47,738 nucleotides of DNA from Clostridia bacterium (GTDB taxonomy: Bacteria; Bacillota; Sulfobacillia; SLMV01), in assembly GCA_003551215.1 (NCBI GenBank), contig PUMD01000147.1:1-47738 (forward strand), read 5' to 3'. This document shows, in pieces, positions 24,080 through 33,045 of this stretch (its first letter is position 1; every line of letters starts with the position of its first letter). The translations under genes and the position numbers were made by a program. A model generated the notes under the pieces. The model saw only the letters and a list, made by a program, of their open reading frames with translations. It was not told the origin of the DNA and did no database searches.

Positions 24080-26131
24080 TCATTTCAGGTAGTGGTCGAA
24101 CCAGGCCAGTGTACGCTGCCACCGGTCCTCAATGTTGTGCGGACGACTGAATCCGTGCGGCTCACTCGGATAACGGACCATAACCGCCGTCTGCCCCAGC
24201 TTCAGAAGGGAAGTATACATTTCGTCGCTTTGACCGATGGGACAGCGAAGATCGTTTTCCCCGTGCAGAAACAAAACGGGAGTCTCGACATTCTGCACAT
24301 GCCTTATCGGCGAGTGCCGCACCATAGCTTCATCACTTTCCCACGGGACGGACTGCACCGAATAGCTGGTGAAGCTGTATCCGACATCAGAGCAGCCAAA
24401 CATGCTTCGCTGGTTGCTGACCGACGCTCCGCTGACCGCCGCGGAGAAGCGGTCGGTCTGGGTCACGGCCCAGTTGGTCATAAATCCGCCATAGCTCCAC
24501 CCGGTTATGCCGATAGAGCCTTCTTCGGCCTCTCCCCGACTTATCAGAAGGTCCACCCCGGCCATTATGTCTGCAAAGTCCCTGCCCCCCCAATCACCGA
24601 CTACTGCCTGCTGAAACTCTGCTCCGTAGCCGCTGCTTCCCCGCGGATTGGTGAACAGCACGTGATACCCGCGGCTGGCCAGCAGTTGATTGGTGAAGCT
24701 GAATCCTTCACCGTACATGCCGCTGGGACCGCCGTGCACCAAAAGCACGGTTGGCCGGGTTTCGCCGGCTTCGCTGCCGTGCGCCCTGAGCATCCAGCCC
24801 TGCACCTGCCACCCGTCGCATGAGGTGTAATTCAGCACCTCCGGCTGAATCAGAGTCCAGTCCTTGACCACATCGCAGTTGAAGTCAGTCAGGACTCTCT
24901 GCTGACCGCCGTCATCCTGCATGACGAAGATCTGATCAGGGCGGGTGGGCTCCGAGGCGACAAAGGCAAACCGGCCTGCGGCGAAGCTGGGGTCGGCAAC
25001 TGCCCTGCGCCCGGCCTCGGTGAGCCGCCGGGGCTCCCCATCCGCGGTGCAGAAGCGGTAGAGGTGGCTTTGTCCTTCCGAGGCTACCGGCGCAGCCAGG
25101 CTGTCCCCATCCAGCCACAGAGGCGGAGCAAAGGACTCTCCGGCCTTTCGCGTATCAGAACCCGCGGCCATACCCACGTTGCGGTCCAGCTCCTCGCTTG
25201 GGCAGCTCACCGCATCCCAGCCCTGCGGCCGCTGCCCATCCAGTTCAATCACAAAAAGCTGGTTGGGAGTCGAAAGCCAGTTAAACTCTTGGGGCTGTCC
25301 GTAAAATGCAATCCTGCTGCCGTCGGGGGACCACGCAGGAGAATAGGCCGGATAATCGACATCCAGTACAGGATAGCTGTCCTCATCGTCAGCTGAAAAT
25401 ATCCACAGTCTGCGGTCAAAGGGCATATCGCTGTGCGGCTTGTCTCTGGAGGCGGTGCAGGCTATCCATCTGCCGTCCGGTGACCAGGCCGGGCTGCTGT
25501 GAAAGTACGGTCCGTCCGTCACACGATTGACCTGTGCCTCTCCACCGGCTGCAGCCTCGACGGTGAAAATGTGCTGCGTCCTTCCGTTGAAGAAACCGAA
25601 CCCATCCAGACGTCCCGCCAGGGTGGTCATGACGACAGGTTTATCCCCCTGACTATCCGAATCATCGTCGCAATCCTTATCAGACCGGGAGGGGGCCCCG
25701 GGGTAGGTGAGCTCATCTTCACCTTCAGCATCCACCCAGGCGGAGAAGGCTATCTTCTCGCCGTCGGGAGACCAGACCGGCGCCGAAGATGGAGTATGTT
25801 CTGTCTCTATCGGCTGTGCTTCCCCTCCCCCCTCGGTGATGTCAAGCAGGTAGAGTTTCGGCTTTCCTTCATCTCCGTCCCGGTCGGATAGAAAGGCTAT
25901 TTGCTTTCCGTCAGGCGACCAGCGCGGCATCTGGCTGCTGCTGCCGGTTGGAGTCAATCTTCTGGGCTGCCCGGAACCATCGGCTTGCACCACCCAGATG
26001 CTGCTTTCGGTGCTGTCCTGGTCAAAATCACTTGTCTCATGGGTAAAGGCGATCCATTTGCCATCAGGGGAGATCTGCGGGTCTCCCACTTTCACCAGGT
26101 TGAAACGATCCCTTACCGTCAGTCTGCTCAT
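24080..26131 (-). CDS. S9 family peptidase (acylaminoacyl-peptidase/DPP-like)
   Basis: A 683-residue prolyl-oligopeptidase family enzyme. The N-terminal two thirds form a beta-propeller with repeated WSPDGxxIAF motifs (at least six visible). The C-terminal hydrolase domain has the nucleophile motif GITGWSYGGFM (about residue 543), the aspartate in HGENDLRCPIG (about 625) and the histidine in SEPHGFS (about 660). Such enzymes cleave acylated or short peptides in the cytoplasm. The ATG at 26131 has GGGAGGT seven bases upstream. It adds to the peptide-degrading theme of this region. Confidence 0.95.
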   Translation of the reverse strand: MSRLTVRDRFNLVKVGDPQISPDGKWIAFTHETSDFDQDSTESSIWVVQADGSGQPRRLTPTGSSSQMPRWSPDGKQIAFLSDRDGDEGKPKLYLLDITEGGGEAQPIETEHTPSSAPVWSPDGEKIAFSAWVDAEGEDELTYPGAPSRSDKDCDDDSDSQGDKPVVMTTLAGRLDGFGFFNGRTQHIFTVEAAAGGEAQVNRVTDGPYFHSSPAWSPDGRWIACTASRDKPHSDMPFDRRLWIFSADDEDSYPVLDVDYPAYSPAWSPDGSRIAFYGQPQEFNWLSTPNQLFVIELDGQRPQGWDAVSCPSEELDRNVGMAAGSDTRKAGESFAPPLWLDGDSLAAPVASEGQSHLYRFCTADGEPRRLTEAGRRAVADPSFAAGRFAFVASEPTRPDQIFVMQDDGGQQRVLTDFNCDVVKDWTLIQPEVLNYTSCDGWQVQGWMLRAHGSEAGETRPTVLLVHGGPSGMYGEGFSFTNQLLASRGYHVLFTNPRGSSGYGAEFQQAVVGDWGGRDFADIMAGVDLLISRGEAEEGSIGITGWSYGGFMTNWAVTQTDRFSAAVSGASVSNQRSMFGCSDVGYSFTSYSVQSVPWESDEAMVRHSPIRHVQNVETPVLFLHGENDLRCPIGQSDEMYTSLLKLGQTAVMVRYPSEPHGFSRPHNIEDRWQRTLAWFDHYLK

Positions 26132-26235
26132 ATGTAAACCTCCCTCTCTTTCGATGACCACCAACCTAACCCTTCTCGTCAGCGGGCCACATACCTTCTC
26201 CGCCGCCAGGCCAAAAATTACACCTGACTCCGGGG

Positions 26236-26508
26236 CTATTCAGCCCTGGAATCTGGCCATATAATGTGAAACCCTATTCCTTCATTCTCCAGTCGCCGGC
26301 GCACCTTCTTCACCTGCCCGGCGTCCGCATCAGGCCAGTGGATGCGCCAGGGCAGCTGGTGAAGCTGGCTGCTGGATGGGCTGTATCTCTGTTGCTGACG
26401 GCGCAGCCTTTTCCCCGTTACTTCGGCAACGATCGCCGAGACCCTGTTCAGCTCTGCGGGGCTGGTCACGCATATGCAGACTAGCCTGCCGGAGGATTCA
26501 TCTGTCAC
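26236..26508 (-). CDS. Small conserved-looking hypothetical protein
   Basis: A 90-residue basic protein starting with GTG (GGGGG a few bases upstream, weak). It begins with a beta-strand (GRLVCICVTSPAELNRV), has a glutamine/arginine-rich centre and ends with a helix-strand unit (QVKKVRRRLENEGIGFHIIWP). The ends together suggest a small alpha/beta fold. Not recognised. It lies 72 bp upstream of the S9 peptidase region on the same strand and may be read together with it. Confidence 0.5.
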   Translation of the reverse strand: MTDESSGRLVCICVTSPAELNRVSAIVAEVTGKRLRRQQQRYSPSSSQLHQLPWRIHWPDADAGQVKKVRRRLENEGIGFHIIWPDSRAE

Positions 26509-26903
26509 GGAAACATACCCCCTGTCCGAATGCGACTGGCCACCTGCTGTCTGTGAAGGCTACAGTTGTTCCCCGGATGCAACCGGGGCCAGCTCAGTCT
26601 GAATTCCAGGGCGATGCTCCAGATGTGCCAAATGAAGGGGGCTCACCCGGCAGCAAGACACGGTCGGCATTCCCCGGCGGTCAGAACCGTTTCGGACAGA
26701 TACACGCCCTTGGTTGCCAAAAGCTGCTGAGGCTGCGTCTGCAAGCGCGAGCCAGAAACCCACCGCCGCACCCCTGATCGTCTCTCCGCAGCCGCAGGCG
26801 GTATACGCAGGTTCCGCACCAGTCAATCCGATCTTCTCACTTCATCGCAGCAATCGGACTCACCCGGTAAAGAAGGTGGGCCCGATTGCTTTGCACATCA
26901 ACT
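26509..26903. other. Gene-poor stretch
   Basis: About 395 bp between the ABC exporter stop and the small hypothetical gene. Open frames on both strands show no ribosome site or known motif, and no promoter or terminator was convincing. Confidence 0.5.
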
Positions 26904-28718
26904 TCAGCTGCTTATGCCGTCCTGGAATGCCTCTGCATCACGGACTTCAAACTGCATTTTGTAAAAGTCCCTGTACTTGCTGTCGCTTGAGATAAGCTCG
27001 GCGTGAGTACCGCGCTCCTGCACCTGGCCGTCTTCTATGAACAATATCTCGTTGGCATCCACTATGGTCGCCAGGCGGTGGGCGATCATGAAGGTGGTGC
27101 GCCCCTTCGTTACGCGGTCAATGGCGTCCTGGATCAGCTTCTCTGTCTCCAGGTCAACCGATGAGGTGGCCTCATCGAGGATGAGAATATCGGGGTCTTT
27201 CAGAAAGGCCCGCGCTATGGAGACTCGCTGACGCTGTCCTCCTGACAGCTTCAGCCCCCTCTGACCGACGGTGGTGTCATATCCGTCGGGCATCTGGGTT
27301 ATGAACTCGTGGGCATTGGCATCCTTTGCCGCCTCAACGATCTGTTCAAAGGATGCATCCGGCCGACCGTAGGCGATATTCTCCGCAATGGAGTCGGAAA
27401 ACAGATAATCGTCCTGCATAACCATGGCGATGGTCTGCCGCAGTGCGTCCTGGTCCCATTCGCGAACGTCCTTGCCGTGGACCAACACCCGGCCGCTTTC
27501 CACATCATAAAGCCGGGGAATCAGACGGACGACAGTCGTCTTGCCCGCACCGCTGGGTCCGACCAGGGCAATGCTCTTTTCGGATTCCGTCTCAAAGCTG
27601 ACACCGTTGAGCACCTTCTCATCGGCGTAGCTGAAATGAACGTCTTCAAATCTGACCTCCCCGCGTCTGATGGGTTCAATCTCCGGATCTTCTACCACGG
27701 TTATGCGCGGACGCCGGTCGCAGTGGTCGTAAAAGCGCTCCGTGCTGGCAAAAAACATGCCCAGCTGCTCATTGACCCGGATCAAACGAAGCAGGGGAGC
27801 CCGAAACTGAAGCAGGTACTGGTTGAAGGCCACCAGCACTCCAACTGTCAGCACATCATGCATGGCCAGCCAGCCGCCGTATGCAAGAACAGTGAGGATT
27901 CCCACGGCGTTGAGGATGCGCGAAATGGGAAACAGCATGCTCATCCAGCGTATTGCGGTCAGGCGGGCGTCAACGTGCTGCTGATTTCTCTCTCCAAACC
28001 GCCCGGATTCGAAGTCTTCGTTGGCGAAAACCTTGATGACCTTCATGCCGGACAGATTATCCTCCAGCCTGTCGCTGACCGCAGCTATTCGCCTCCGGGT
28101 TCTCCGGAAAGCGGTGTGCATTTTCTGCAGCAGGAAATAGCCTATCAGTGCTAAGAAGGGCACAAATACCAAAGACAGAAGGGTAAGCCGCGGGCTCATG
28201 CTTATCATGACCGCTATGGTACCCACGACGGTAACGACGGAGCCGATCACACCCTCAGGACCGTGGTGGACGAACTCCTGCAGCATATTGAGGTCGTCAA
28301 CAACCCGGGCCATCAGTTCGCCGGTCTTTTGATTATCGTGGAAACTCATCGAAAGACTCTGATACTTTTGATAAAGCCGGTTTCTCATATCACGTACTAT
28401 GACCTGAGCGACCTGATGTCCCCAGTAGGTCTTAATACCTCGCAGTATGGCGTCAGCTGCGAAGACAAAGACGGCCCAACCCACCAGCACCCACAGCCGG
28501 TTCATGTCTCCTACCGCTATGGCATCATCAATAATGTTCCTCAGTATGATGGGAGGTACCAGCACCAGCACCGCACAGATCACGTGCATCATCTGGATGG
28601 TGTAAAATTCCAGCATCCTCGGGGCAATGTATTCGCTGTGAAACCTCTTGAGTATCTCTCCATAACTGTACTTTGATTCCTCTTCCTGTTGCTCTTTTGA
28701 CCGATCTTTTCGCTGCAT
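26904..28718 (-). CDS. ABC exporter, fused permease and ATPase
   Basis: A protein of about 604 residues of the type IV (MsbA/BmrA-like) ABC exporters. Six transmembrane helices occupy residues 30-320; the ATPase domain has Walker A LVGPSGAGKTTVVRL, the signature LSGGQRQRVSIARA, Walker B ILILDEATSSVD and the H-loop AHRLATI. The half-transporter probably works as a homodimer, since no partner gene is adjacent. GGAGGT precedes several in-frame starts (GTG 28730, TTG 28724, TTG 28721, ATG 28718); the ATG was taken. Exported compound unknown; lipids or drugs are typical. Confidence 0.95.
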   Translation of the reverse strand: MQRKDRSKEQQEEESKYSYGEILKRFHSEYIAPRMLEFYTIQMMHVICAVLVLVPPIILRNIIDDAIAVGDMNRLWVLVGWAVFVFAADAILRGIKTYWGHQVAQVIVRDMRNRLYQKYQSLSMSFHDNQKTGELMARVVDDLNMLQEFVHHGPEGVIGSVVTVVGTIAVMISMSPRLTLLSLVFVPFLALIGYFLLQKMHTAFRRTRRRIAAVSDRLEDNLSGMKVIKVFANEDFESGRFGERNQQHVDARLTAIRWMSMLFPISRILNAVGILTVLAYGGWLAMHDVLTVGVLVAFNQYLLQFRAPLLRLIRVNEQLGMFFASTERFYDHCDRRPRITVVEDPEIEPIRRGEVRFEDVHFSYADEKVLNGVSFETESEKSIALVGPSGAGKTTVVRLIPRLYDVESGRVLVHGKDVREWDQDALRQTIAMVMQDDYLFSDSIAENIAYGRPDASFEQIVEAAKDANAHEFITQMPDGYDTTVGQRGLKLSGGQRQRVSIARAFLKDPDILILDEATSSVDLETEKLIQDAIDRVTKGRTTFMIAHRLATIVDANEILFIEDGQVQERGTHAELISSDSKYRDFYKMQFEVRDAEAFQDGISS

Positions 28719-29185
28719 CAACAAGGGCACCTCCAGCGTCCGTTAGCCTGATTGCTACAATTTACTCAGCAGATAATACGTTTAGGCTTTCGAACAATCT
28801 TTATACCAAGCTCAGGCCATAACTTCAAGGGAAGATTTCCCTGCAAAGCAACCAGATTGTCGCACCTCACCCGGCAAAAGCGCGCTTTGAAGCACCCTCC
28901 GGACCCAGCATATGTTCCAGCCGCCCGACAGATGCCCATCGCAGTTGCGGTGGCTTTATCCCGGCCCGTCGAAATATACCTGCATACCGCAGGTGCTAGC
29001 AGGGTACAGGCATGATATGTGCAGTTTTCGTGCCCTAGAAGCTAAGATGCGCGGCCGTCAAGCGACTCGGTGAAAAGCTGCGGCGACTCCGAGCAGGGAG
29101 CTGGCCCCTCAACAAAGAAAGTGTAGCGAAGGGAATAATGTCGAGACGACAAAAAGCGAGAGCACGAAAGCAAGGAGGGACTGCC
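28719..29185. other. Gene-poor divergent intergenic region
   Basis: About 450 bp between the divergent ABC exporter and LUD genes. It holds two small hairpins (AGGGAA/TTCCCT at 28828-28842 and CCTGC/GCAGG near 28980) but no recognisable gene or riboswitch. Both flanking promoters should lie here; no clear one could be picked. Confidence 0.5.
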
Positions 29186-29836
29186 TTGTCCACAGATTAC
29201 CAGCAGGCACGCAAGGAATTTTACCGGCTGCGCTGCGAAAAAGCGGCCGAATCGCTGGCAGAAAACGGATTTGAAGCGCAGGTTGCCACCGATACACAGG
29301 ATGCAGTTCGTATCGTGCTGGGTTTCATATCCTCTGAGGACGTCGTCGGTCTACCCGGCACAGTTACCGCCAGAGAGCTCGGTCTACCAGGGGCACTGAG
29401 AGAACAGGGCAACGAAGTGGTCGAACACTGGGTGGAGGGTACCTCTGAGGAAATCCGCCAGCTTCGTCTCCGCCAGCTGAACTCCGATGTTCTGGTCACC
29501 GGGACCAACGCCGTTACCTTAGACGGCAAGCTGGTCAACATCGATGGCACCGGGAACCGGGTTGCTGCCATGATATTTGGCCCACCGCGGGTCGTGGTGG
29601 TGGCGGGAGCCAACAAGATCTGCCATGACACCGATGAAGCCCTCGCAAGGACCAAGCGGATAGCCGGTCCCATCAACGCACTGCGGCTGCAGACTGCTAG
29701 TCCGTGCGCAAAGACTGGCTACTGCGTGGACTGTGATTCTCCCACCAGCATATGCAGAATCACCACTATCCTCGATAAGCAACCGGGTCAGACTGAACTG
29801 CTGGTGGTGCTGGTGCCCGAGCAGCTGGGATATTGA
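29186..29836 (+). CDS. LUD-domain protein (LutC/YkgG-like)
   Basis: A 216-residue LUD (lactate utilization, DUF162) protein. Family features: the glycine-rich substrate strand VVGLPGTVTARELG, DVLVTGTNAVTLDGKLVNIDGTGNR, RVVVVAGANKIC and a C-terminal cysteine cluster SPCAKTGYCVDCDS. In LutABC the LUD subunit works with an iron-sulfur partner in lactate oxidation; here no lutA/lutB is adjacent, and this stand-alone type with a short cysteine cluster is common in anaerobes with unknown role. TTG at 29186 is chosen because AAGGAGG lies seven bases upstream; an ATG at 29138 has no site. Confidence 0.9.
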   Translation: MSTDYQQARKEFYRLRCEKAAESLAENGFEAQVATDTQDAVRIVLGFISSEDVVGLPGTVTARELGLPGALREQGNEVVEHWVEGTSEEIRQLRLRQLNSDVLVTGTNAVTLDGKLVNIDGTGNRVAAMIFGPPRVVVVAGANKICHDTDEALARTKRIAGPINALRLQTASPCAKTGYCVDCDSPTSICRITTILDKQPGQTELLVVLVPEQLGY

Positions 29837-30243
29837 GCGCAGCTGTTGGTGCAGATGCCCGAAATACCCCCAGCTCAGCTGCACTGTTGTGTCAACGCTT
29901 CATATCTGCCCGGAGGGCAAGCGACCTCCCCTCCGGGTACCGACTGTTTCTGCAGCCGCCCTCAGTTCACCGGAATCCATGTTCTTATCAGACGGTACGT
30001 CCCGACAGTCGGTCAGAAACACTCTCCTCCCCACTGTATCCAGTGGCCGTGCAACCCGACGGTGCGTTTGCGCAGCTGACGGTTCAACCCCCATATCTAG
30101 ATCTTTTTGCAGACCGACGACCTGTTGAGATAAACGCGAGGTTTCTGTGGGATTCAACCCCAGAAGGAAAGCTGACTGGGCCGTAGAAGGATTTAAGGTG
30201 GTGGCGGTCTAATCTATCTGTTCAGAAAGGAGCTATCCCTTCG
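29837..30243. other. Gene-poor stretch
   Basis: About 400 bp after the LUD gene. Frames are open on both strands, but none has a ribosome site or a known motif. No terminator was seen directly after the LUD stop. Confidence 0.5.
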
Positions 30244-30567
30244 ATGCAGGAGAAGCTGATTTGCTGCCAACACTGCGGCCGCAGGATTCAAAGCCGCGAT
30301 GATCTTATCACCACACTGTACCTGTGGTCCGTAGTCCCCTATCACACCCGGTGCTTCTCCCACGCTCTGAAGGGCTGTCAGGCAGTGATAGTGGGGAACC
30401 ACCCCATAAACAGCACGCTGTCGGGGGTGATGTCGGGGCTTTCTCTGCTTCTGGCTCCCCTGGCCGTGCTGGCCTCTGACATTCCCTCAATAGCCGGCAT
30501 CATACTGCTGGCGGTACCGGGTATGAGGTTGTATTCCTGGCTCGCCTATGGAAGACATCTTGACTGA
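30244..30567 (+). CDS. Small zinc-ribbon-like membrane protein
   Basis: A 107-residue protein. The N-terminus holds a CCQHCGRRI motif and a later HTRCFSHALKGC, which together could form a zinc site; two hydrophobic segments follow (SGLSLLLAPLAVLAS and AGIILLAVPGMRLYSW). GAAAGGAG lies upstream of the ATG. Similar small proteins with a CxxC head and membrane tail occur in Bacillota as hypothetical proteins. Function unknown. A hairpin follows the stop. Confidence 0.75.
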   Translation: MQEKLICCQHCGRRIQSRDDLITTLYLWSVVPYHTRCFSHALKGCQAVIVGNHPINSTLSGVMSGLSLLLAPLAVLASDIPSIAGIILLAVPGMRLYSWLAYGRHLD

Positions 30568-30573
30568 GCATCT

Positions 30574-30591
30574 GCTTCATTCAGATGAAGC
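30574..30591 (+). terminator. Hairpin behind the small zinc-ribbon gene
   Basis: GCTTCAT and ATGAAGC form a 7-bp stem with a 4-base loop, followed by the T-rich CTTCTGTTCTT. Likely terminator, moderate strength. Confidence 0.55.
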
Positions 30592-30661
30592 CTTCTGTTC
30601 TTGGGTGCAGGAGTACTGCCATACGGTACGGAAGTTATCAGATGCAGGGGAGGGATTTTGA

Positions 30662-31570
30662 ATGCGGGCCCTAATAGCGTTGAACAAGGATGAAGCAACA
30701 GTATCATTTATCGATTCGCAATCGGGGGAAACTGCAGCAAAGGTCGAAGTTGACACCAATCCTCACGAGGTTGCCGTCACTGAAGACGGAACCACCTCAT
30801 ATGTGACTAACTCCGGCGGCAACACAGTGTCGGTCATCGATAATCAGCAGTTTGCAGAGGTCAAGCGAATATCCCATCCAGATTTCCTCTTTCCCCACGG
30901 GATAGGTCTATCGGCCGACGAGAGCGAACTATTCATCGCAGCTACCCGGTCCGACAGAATACTGGTAATAGACACCCAAGATCTGCAGGTGACCGAAGTA
31001 ATCGCCACGCACCAGCGGGCCACACATATGATCTACATGGACCCGGATAAAAATAACATCTACGTCCCTAATATCGGTTCGGACAACATTACCGTAATGG
31101 ATGCCAAAACCCGAAAGATCATCACCCACATACCGGTGGGATCCGGCCCCGAAGGCGCCGCAGTCCATCCCGATGGTCGGTATTTGTATGTCGCCTGTCA
31201 GCACGACGATGAACTGCACGTCCTTGACCTGGCCGATGACTACGCCCGCAAGGCAAAGATACGCCTGGGAAGCTGCCCCATTCGCCTGGTTTTCAGCCCC
31301 GATGGTGAGTACGCCTTCGTACCCAACCGCGAATCGGGCGACCTTTCCATAATCGCCGCAGGCGCAATGGCAGAGATCAAGCGCATCCGCACGGGAGTCT
31401 GGCCCGGTGGAACAGTGTTCAACAACGAGGGCTCACGGGCCTACGTGGCCAATAACAAGACCAACGACATTTCGGTTATCGACGTAGAATCCCTGCAGGA
31501 AGTGAACCGTTTCGCCGCCGGCATCCACCCCGACGGCATGGCGTTCACCCGCATACCCCTCAAAGAGTAA
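30662..31570 (+). CDS. YncE/YVTN-family beta-propeller protein
   Basis: A 302-residue seven-bladed propeller made of YVTN repeats, for example SYVTNSGGNTVSVID, LFIAATRSDRILVIDTQ, IYVPNIGSDNITVMD and AYVANNKTNDISVID. No signal peptide is visible, unlike most YncE relatives, which suggests a cytoplasmic or non-classically located protein. Such propellers serve in binding or as lactonase/dehydrogenase scaffolds; no catalytic motif is apparent. GGGAGGG lies just before the ATG. The short gap to the HIT gene suggests possible co-transcription. Confidence 0.88.
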   Translation: MRALIALNKDEATVSFIDSQSGETAAKVEVDTNPHEVAVTEDGTTSYVTNSGGNTVSVIDNQQFAEVKRISHPDFLFPHGIGLSADESELFIAATRSDRILVIDTQDLQVTEVIATHQRATHMIYMDPDKNNIYVPNIGSDNITVMDAKTRKIITHIPVGSGPEGAAVHPDGRYLYVACQHDDELHVLDLADDYARKAKIRLGSCPIRLVFSPDGEYAFVPNRESGDLSIIAAGAMAEIKRIRTGVWPGGTVFNNEGSRAYVANNKTNDISVIDVESLQEVNRFAAGIHPDGMAFTRIPLKE

Positions 31571-31665
31571 GGCACGGATGCGGACGCGCCCGATCCACCC
31601 GGATTGCTGGCAGGGGGCAGTAGTCCAGCCGTCGGAGCACAAAATGCTACGTGAGGTGATTTTCA

Positions 31666-32031
31666 GTGCGGAATTGCGTTTTCTGCGACTATCAGGACCC
31701 GGTTCTGCAAAACGACGAGGCCTTCGCCATTTACGATATACACCCCGTCAACCGGGGGCACATGCTGGTGATAACCAGACGCCATATTCGTTCCTTTTTC
31801 GAAACCACCAACGAGGAACGCGCCGCCCTCGCGGCGCTGCTGGACGAGTGTCAGGCACTACTGGAGGAAAAATATCAGCCGGACGGCTACAACATTGGAA
31901 TAAATGACGGCCGGCTCGCCGGCCAGACGATAATGCATCTGCACATTCACCTGATCCCGAGATACTCCAGCGAGGGAAGCGACCCGGGCGGGGGAGTGAG
32001 ACGGGTCATATCCGGCAGAGGACCATACTGA
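31666..32031 (+). CDS. HIT family protein
   Basis: A 121-residue histidine-triad hydrolase/transferase acting on nucleoside phosphates or dinucleotides. The triad HLHIHLIPRY follows QTIM near residue 90, and an N-terminal CVFC pair resembles the zinc-binding CxxC of HinT relatives. The helix MLVITRRHIRSFFE is also typical. GTG start with GAGGTGAT six bases upstream. The gene converges on pxpC with only 36 bp between stops. Confidence 0.95.
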   Translation: MRNCVFCDYQDPVLQNDEAFAIYDIHPVNRGHMLVITRRHIRSFFETTNEERAALAALLDECQALLEEKYQPDGYNIGINDGRLAGQTIMHLHIHLIPRYSSEGSDPGGGVRRVISGRGPY

Positions 32032-32067
32032 TCTTCAGTGAGTTTACCTGCACTTTGCACGACGATC

Positions 32068-33045
32068 TCAATCCGTCCCCAGCAGCGAAGAACGCAGCCT
32101 GCTGAAGGCGGCCTTCTTCTCGGCGTTGATCCTTTCTGCCTCGGGTAGATCTACTGCGGTAAAACGCAGCTTATCCCCCGGCGCACACCGCCCGGCAGAA
32201 GCCAGGTCAGCGGTGATCACAGTGCACAGCACGGGATATCCGCCCATGGTCTGGCAGTCGGACATCAGCATAATCGGGCTGCCTCCCGCGGGCACCTGCA
32301 CTGCCCCGGGCACAACTCCCTCGGAAAGGAGGGTGTCGGCTTCCTGCCTGATCCGCGGACCCCGCAGGCGGTATCCCACCCGGTTTGAGCTGGTGGTGAT
32401 TTCCCATTCAGACAAAAAGAACCGCTCCTTCTGCGAACCAGTAAAGCAGGCACCGTGCGGCCCCACAACCGTCCTAAGGCAGCATTCAGAGCGAAAACTC
32501 CGCTCGAACAGCTGCCGCAGCTGCGCGGGTACGTCAACACCGGCTTTCTGCCGGAAGACGGGGCCGTCGACGGCGCGTGTTCCGGACGGGAGTCTGTCGC
32601 CGCCCACAAGCTGCCTGCCCTCGAGCCCACCTATCTCTGCCCGACTGTCGGTGGACCTGCTTCCCATGACCGGGTCGGTTTCAACTCCCCCACGTACGGC
32701 GAGATACGCCCGAAAGGCTCCGCCTTTGCCCGGCCCGACCCGCAGTGTCTGCCCGGTCTCCATGCGGCAGACTGCGGGACTTGCCACCGGCCCGCTGTGC
32801 CGGTGCACCTGCCAGCCCGGCCCAACCAGCGCTACAACCACCTTCTTACTGGCCCTCACCGTCACTCCGGTAGCGGTCATCTCCAAAGCAGCCGCCGACG
32901 GACGGTTTCCCACCAGCAGGTTGGCCACGCGCAGAGAGTCAGCATCCATCGCACCCGATGATGATACTCCCAGATGACCAAAGCCCGGACGGCCGAGATC
33001 CTGCACTGTGGTGTAGATGCCGGGTTCAACCACGGTGAGCGTCAC
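32068..33045 (-). CDS. pxpC: 5-oxoprolinase subunit C (biotin-dependent carboxyltransferase-like)
   Basis: A 325-residue subunit of the PxpABC 5-oxoprolinase, which uses ATP to open 5-oxoproline (pyroglutamate) to glutamate. The N-terminal signature is VVEPGIYTTVQDLGRPGFGHLGV followed by SGAMDADSLRVANLLVGN (quoted in parts), and the C-terminal part has IMLMSDCQTMGGYPV. These are typical of KipA/PxpC, homologous to the urea-amidolyase carboxyltransferase half. Its GTG overlaps the pxpB stop by 4 bp, so translation is coupled. Last gene of the operon. Confidence 0.95.
   Translation of the reverse strand: MTLTVVEPGIYTTVQDLGRPGFGHLGVSSSGAMDADSLRVANLLVGNRPSAAALEMTATGVTVRASKKVVVALVGPGWQVHRHSGPVASPAVCRMETGQTLRVGPGKGGAFRAYLAVRGGVETDPVMGSRSTDSRAEIGGLEGRQLVGGDRLPSGTRAVDGPVFRQKAGVDVPAQLRQLFERSFRSECCLRTVVGPHGACFTGSQKERFFLSEWEITTSSNRVGYRLRGPRIRQEADTLLSEGVVPGAVQVPAGGSPIMLMSDCQTMGGYPVLCTVITADLASAGRCAPGDKLRFTAVDLPEAERINAEKKAAFSRLRSSLLGTD

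Noticed and set aside
23966-24092. 41-codon plus-strand ORF with GGGAGG before the ATG
   Set aside because: It overlaps the end of the S9 peptidase gene in antisense and has no protein-like features; the ribosome site is probably chance.
28719-29185. Possible riboswitch before the LUD gene
   Set aside because: Small hairpins are present, but none of the conserved cores I know (TPP, SAM, cobalamin, glycine, FMN, fluoride, guanidine) could be matched.
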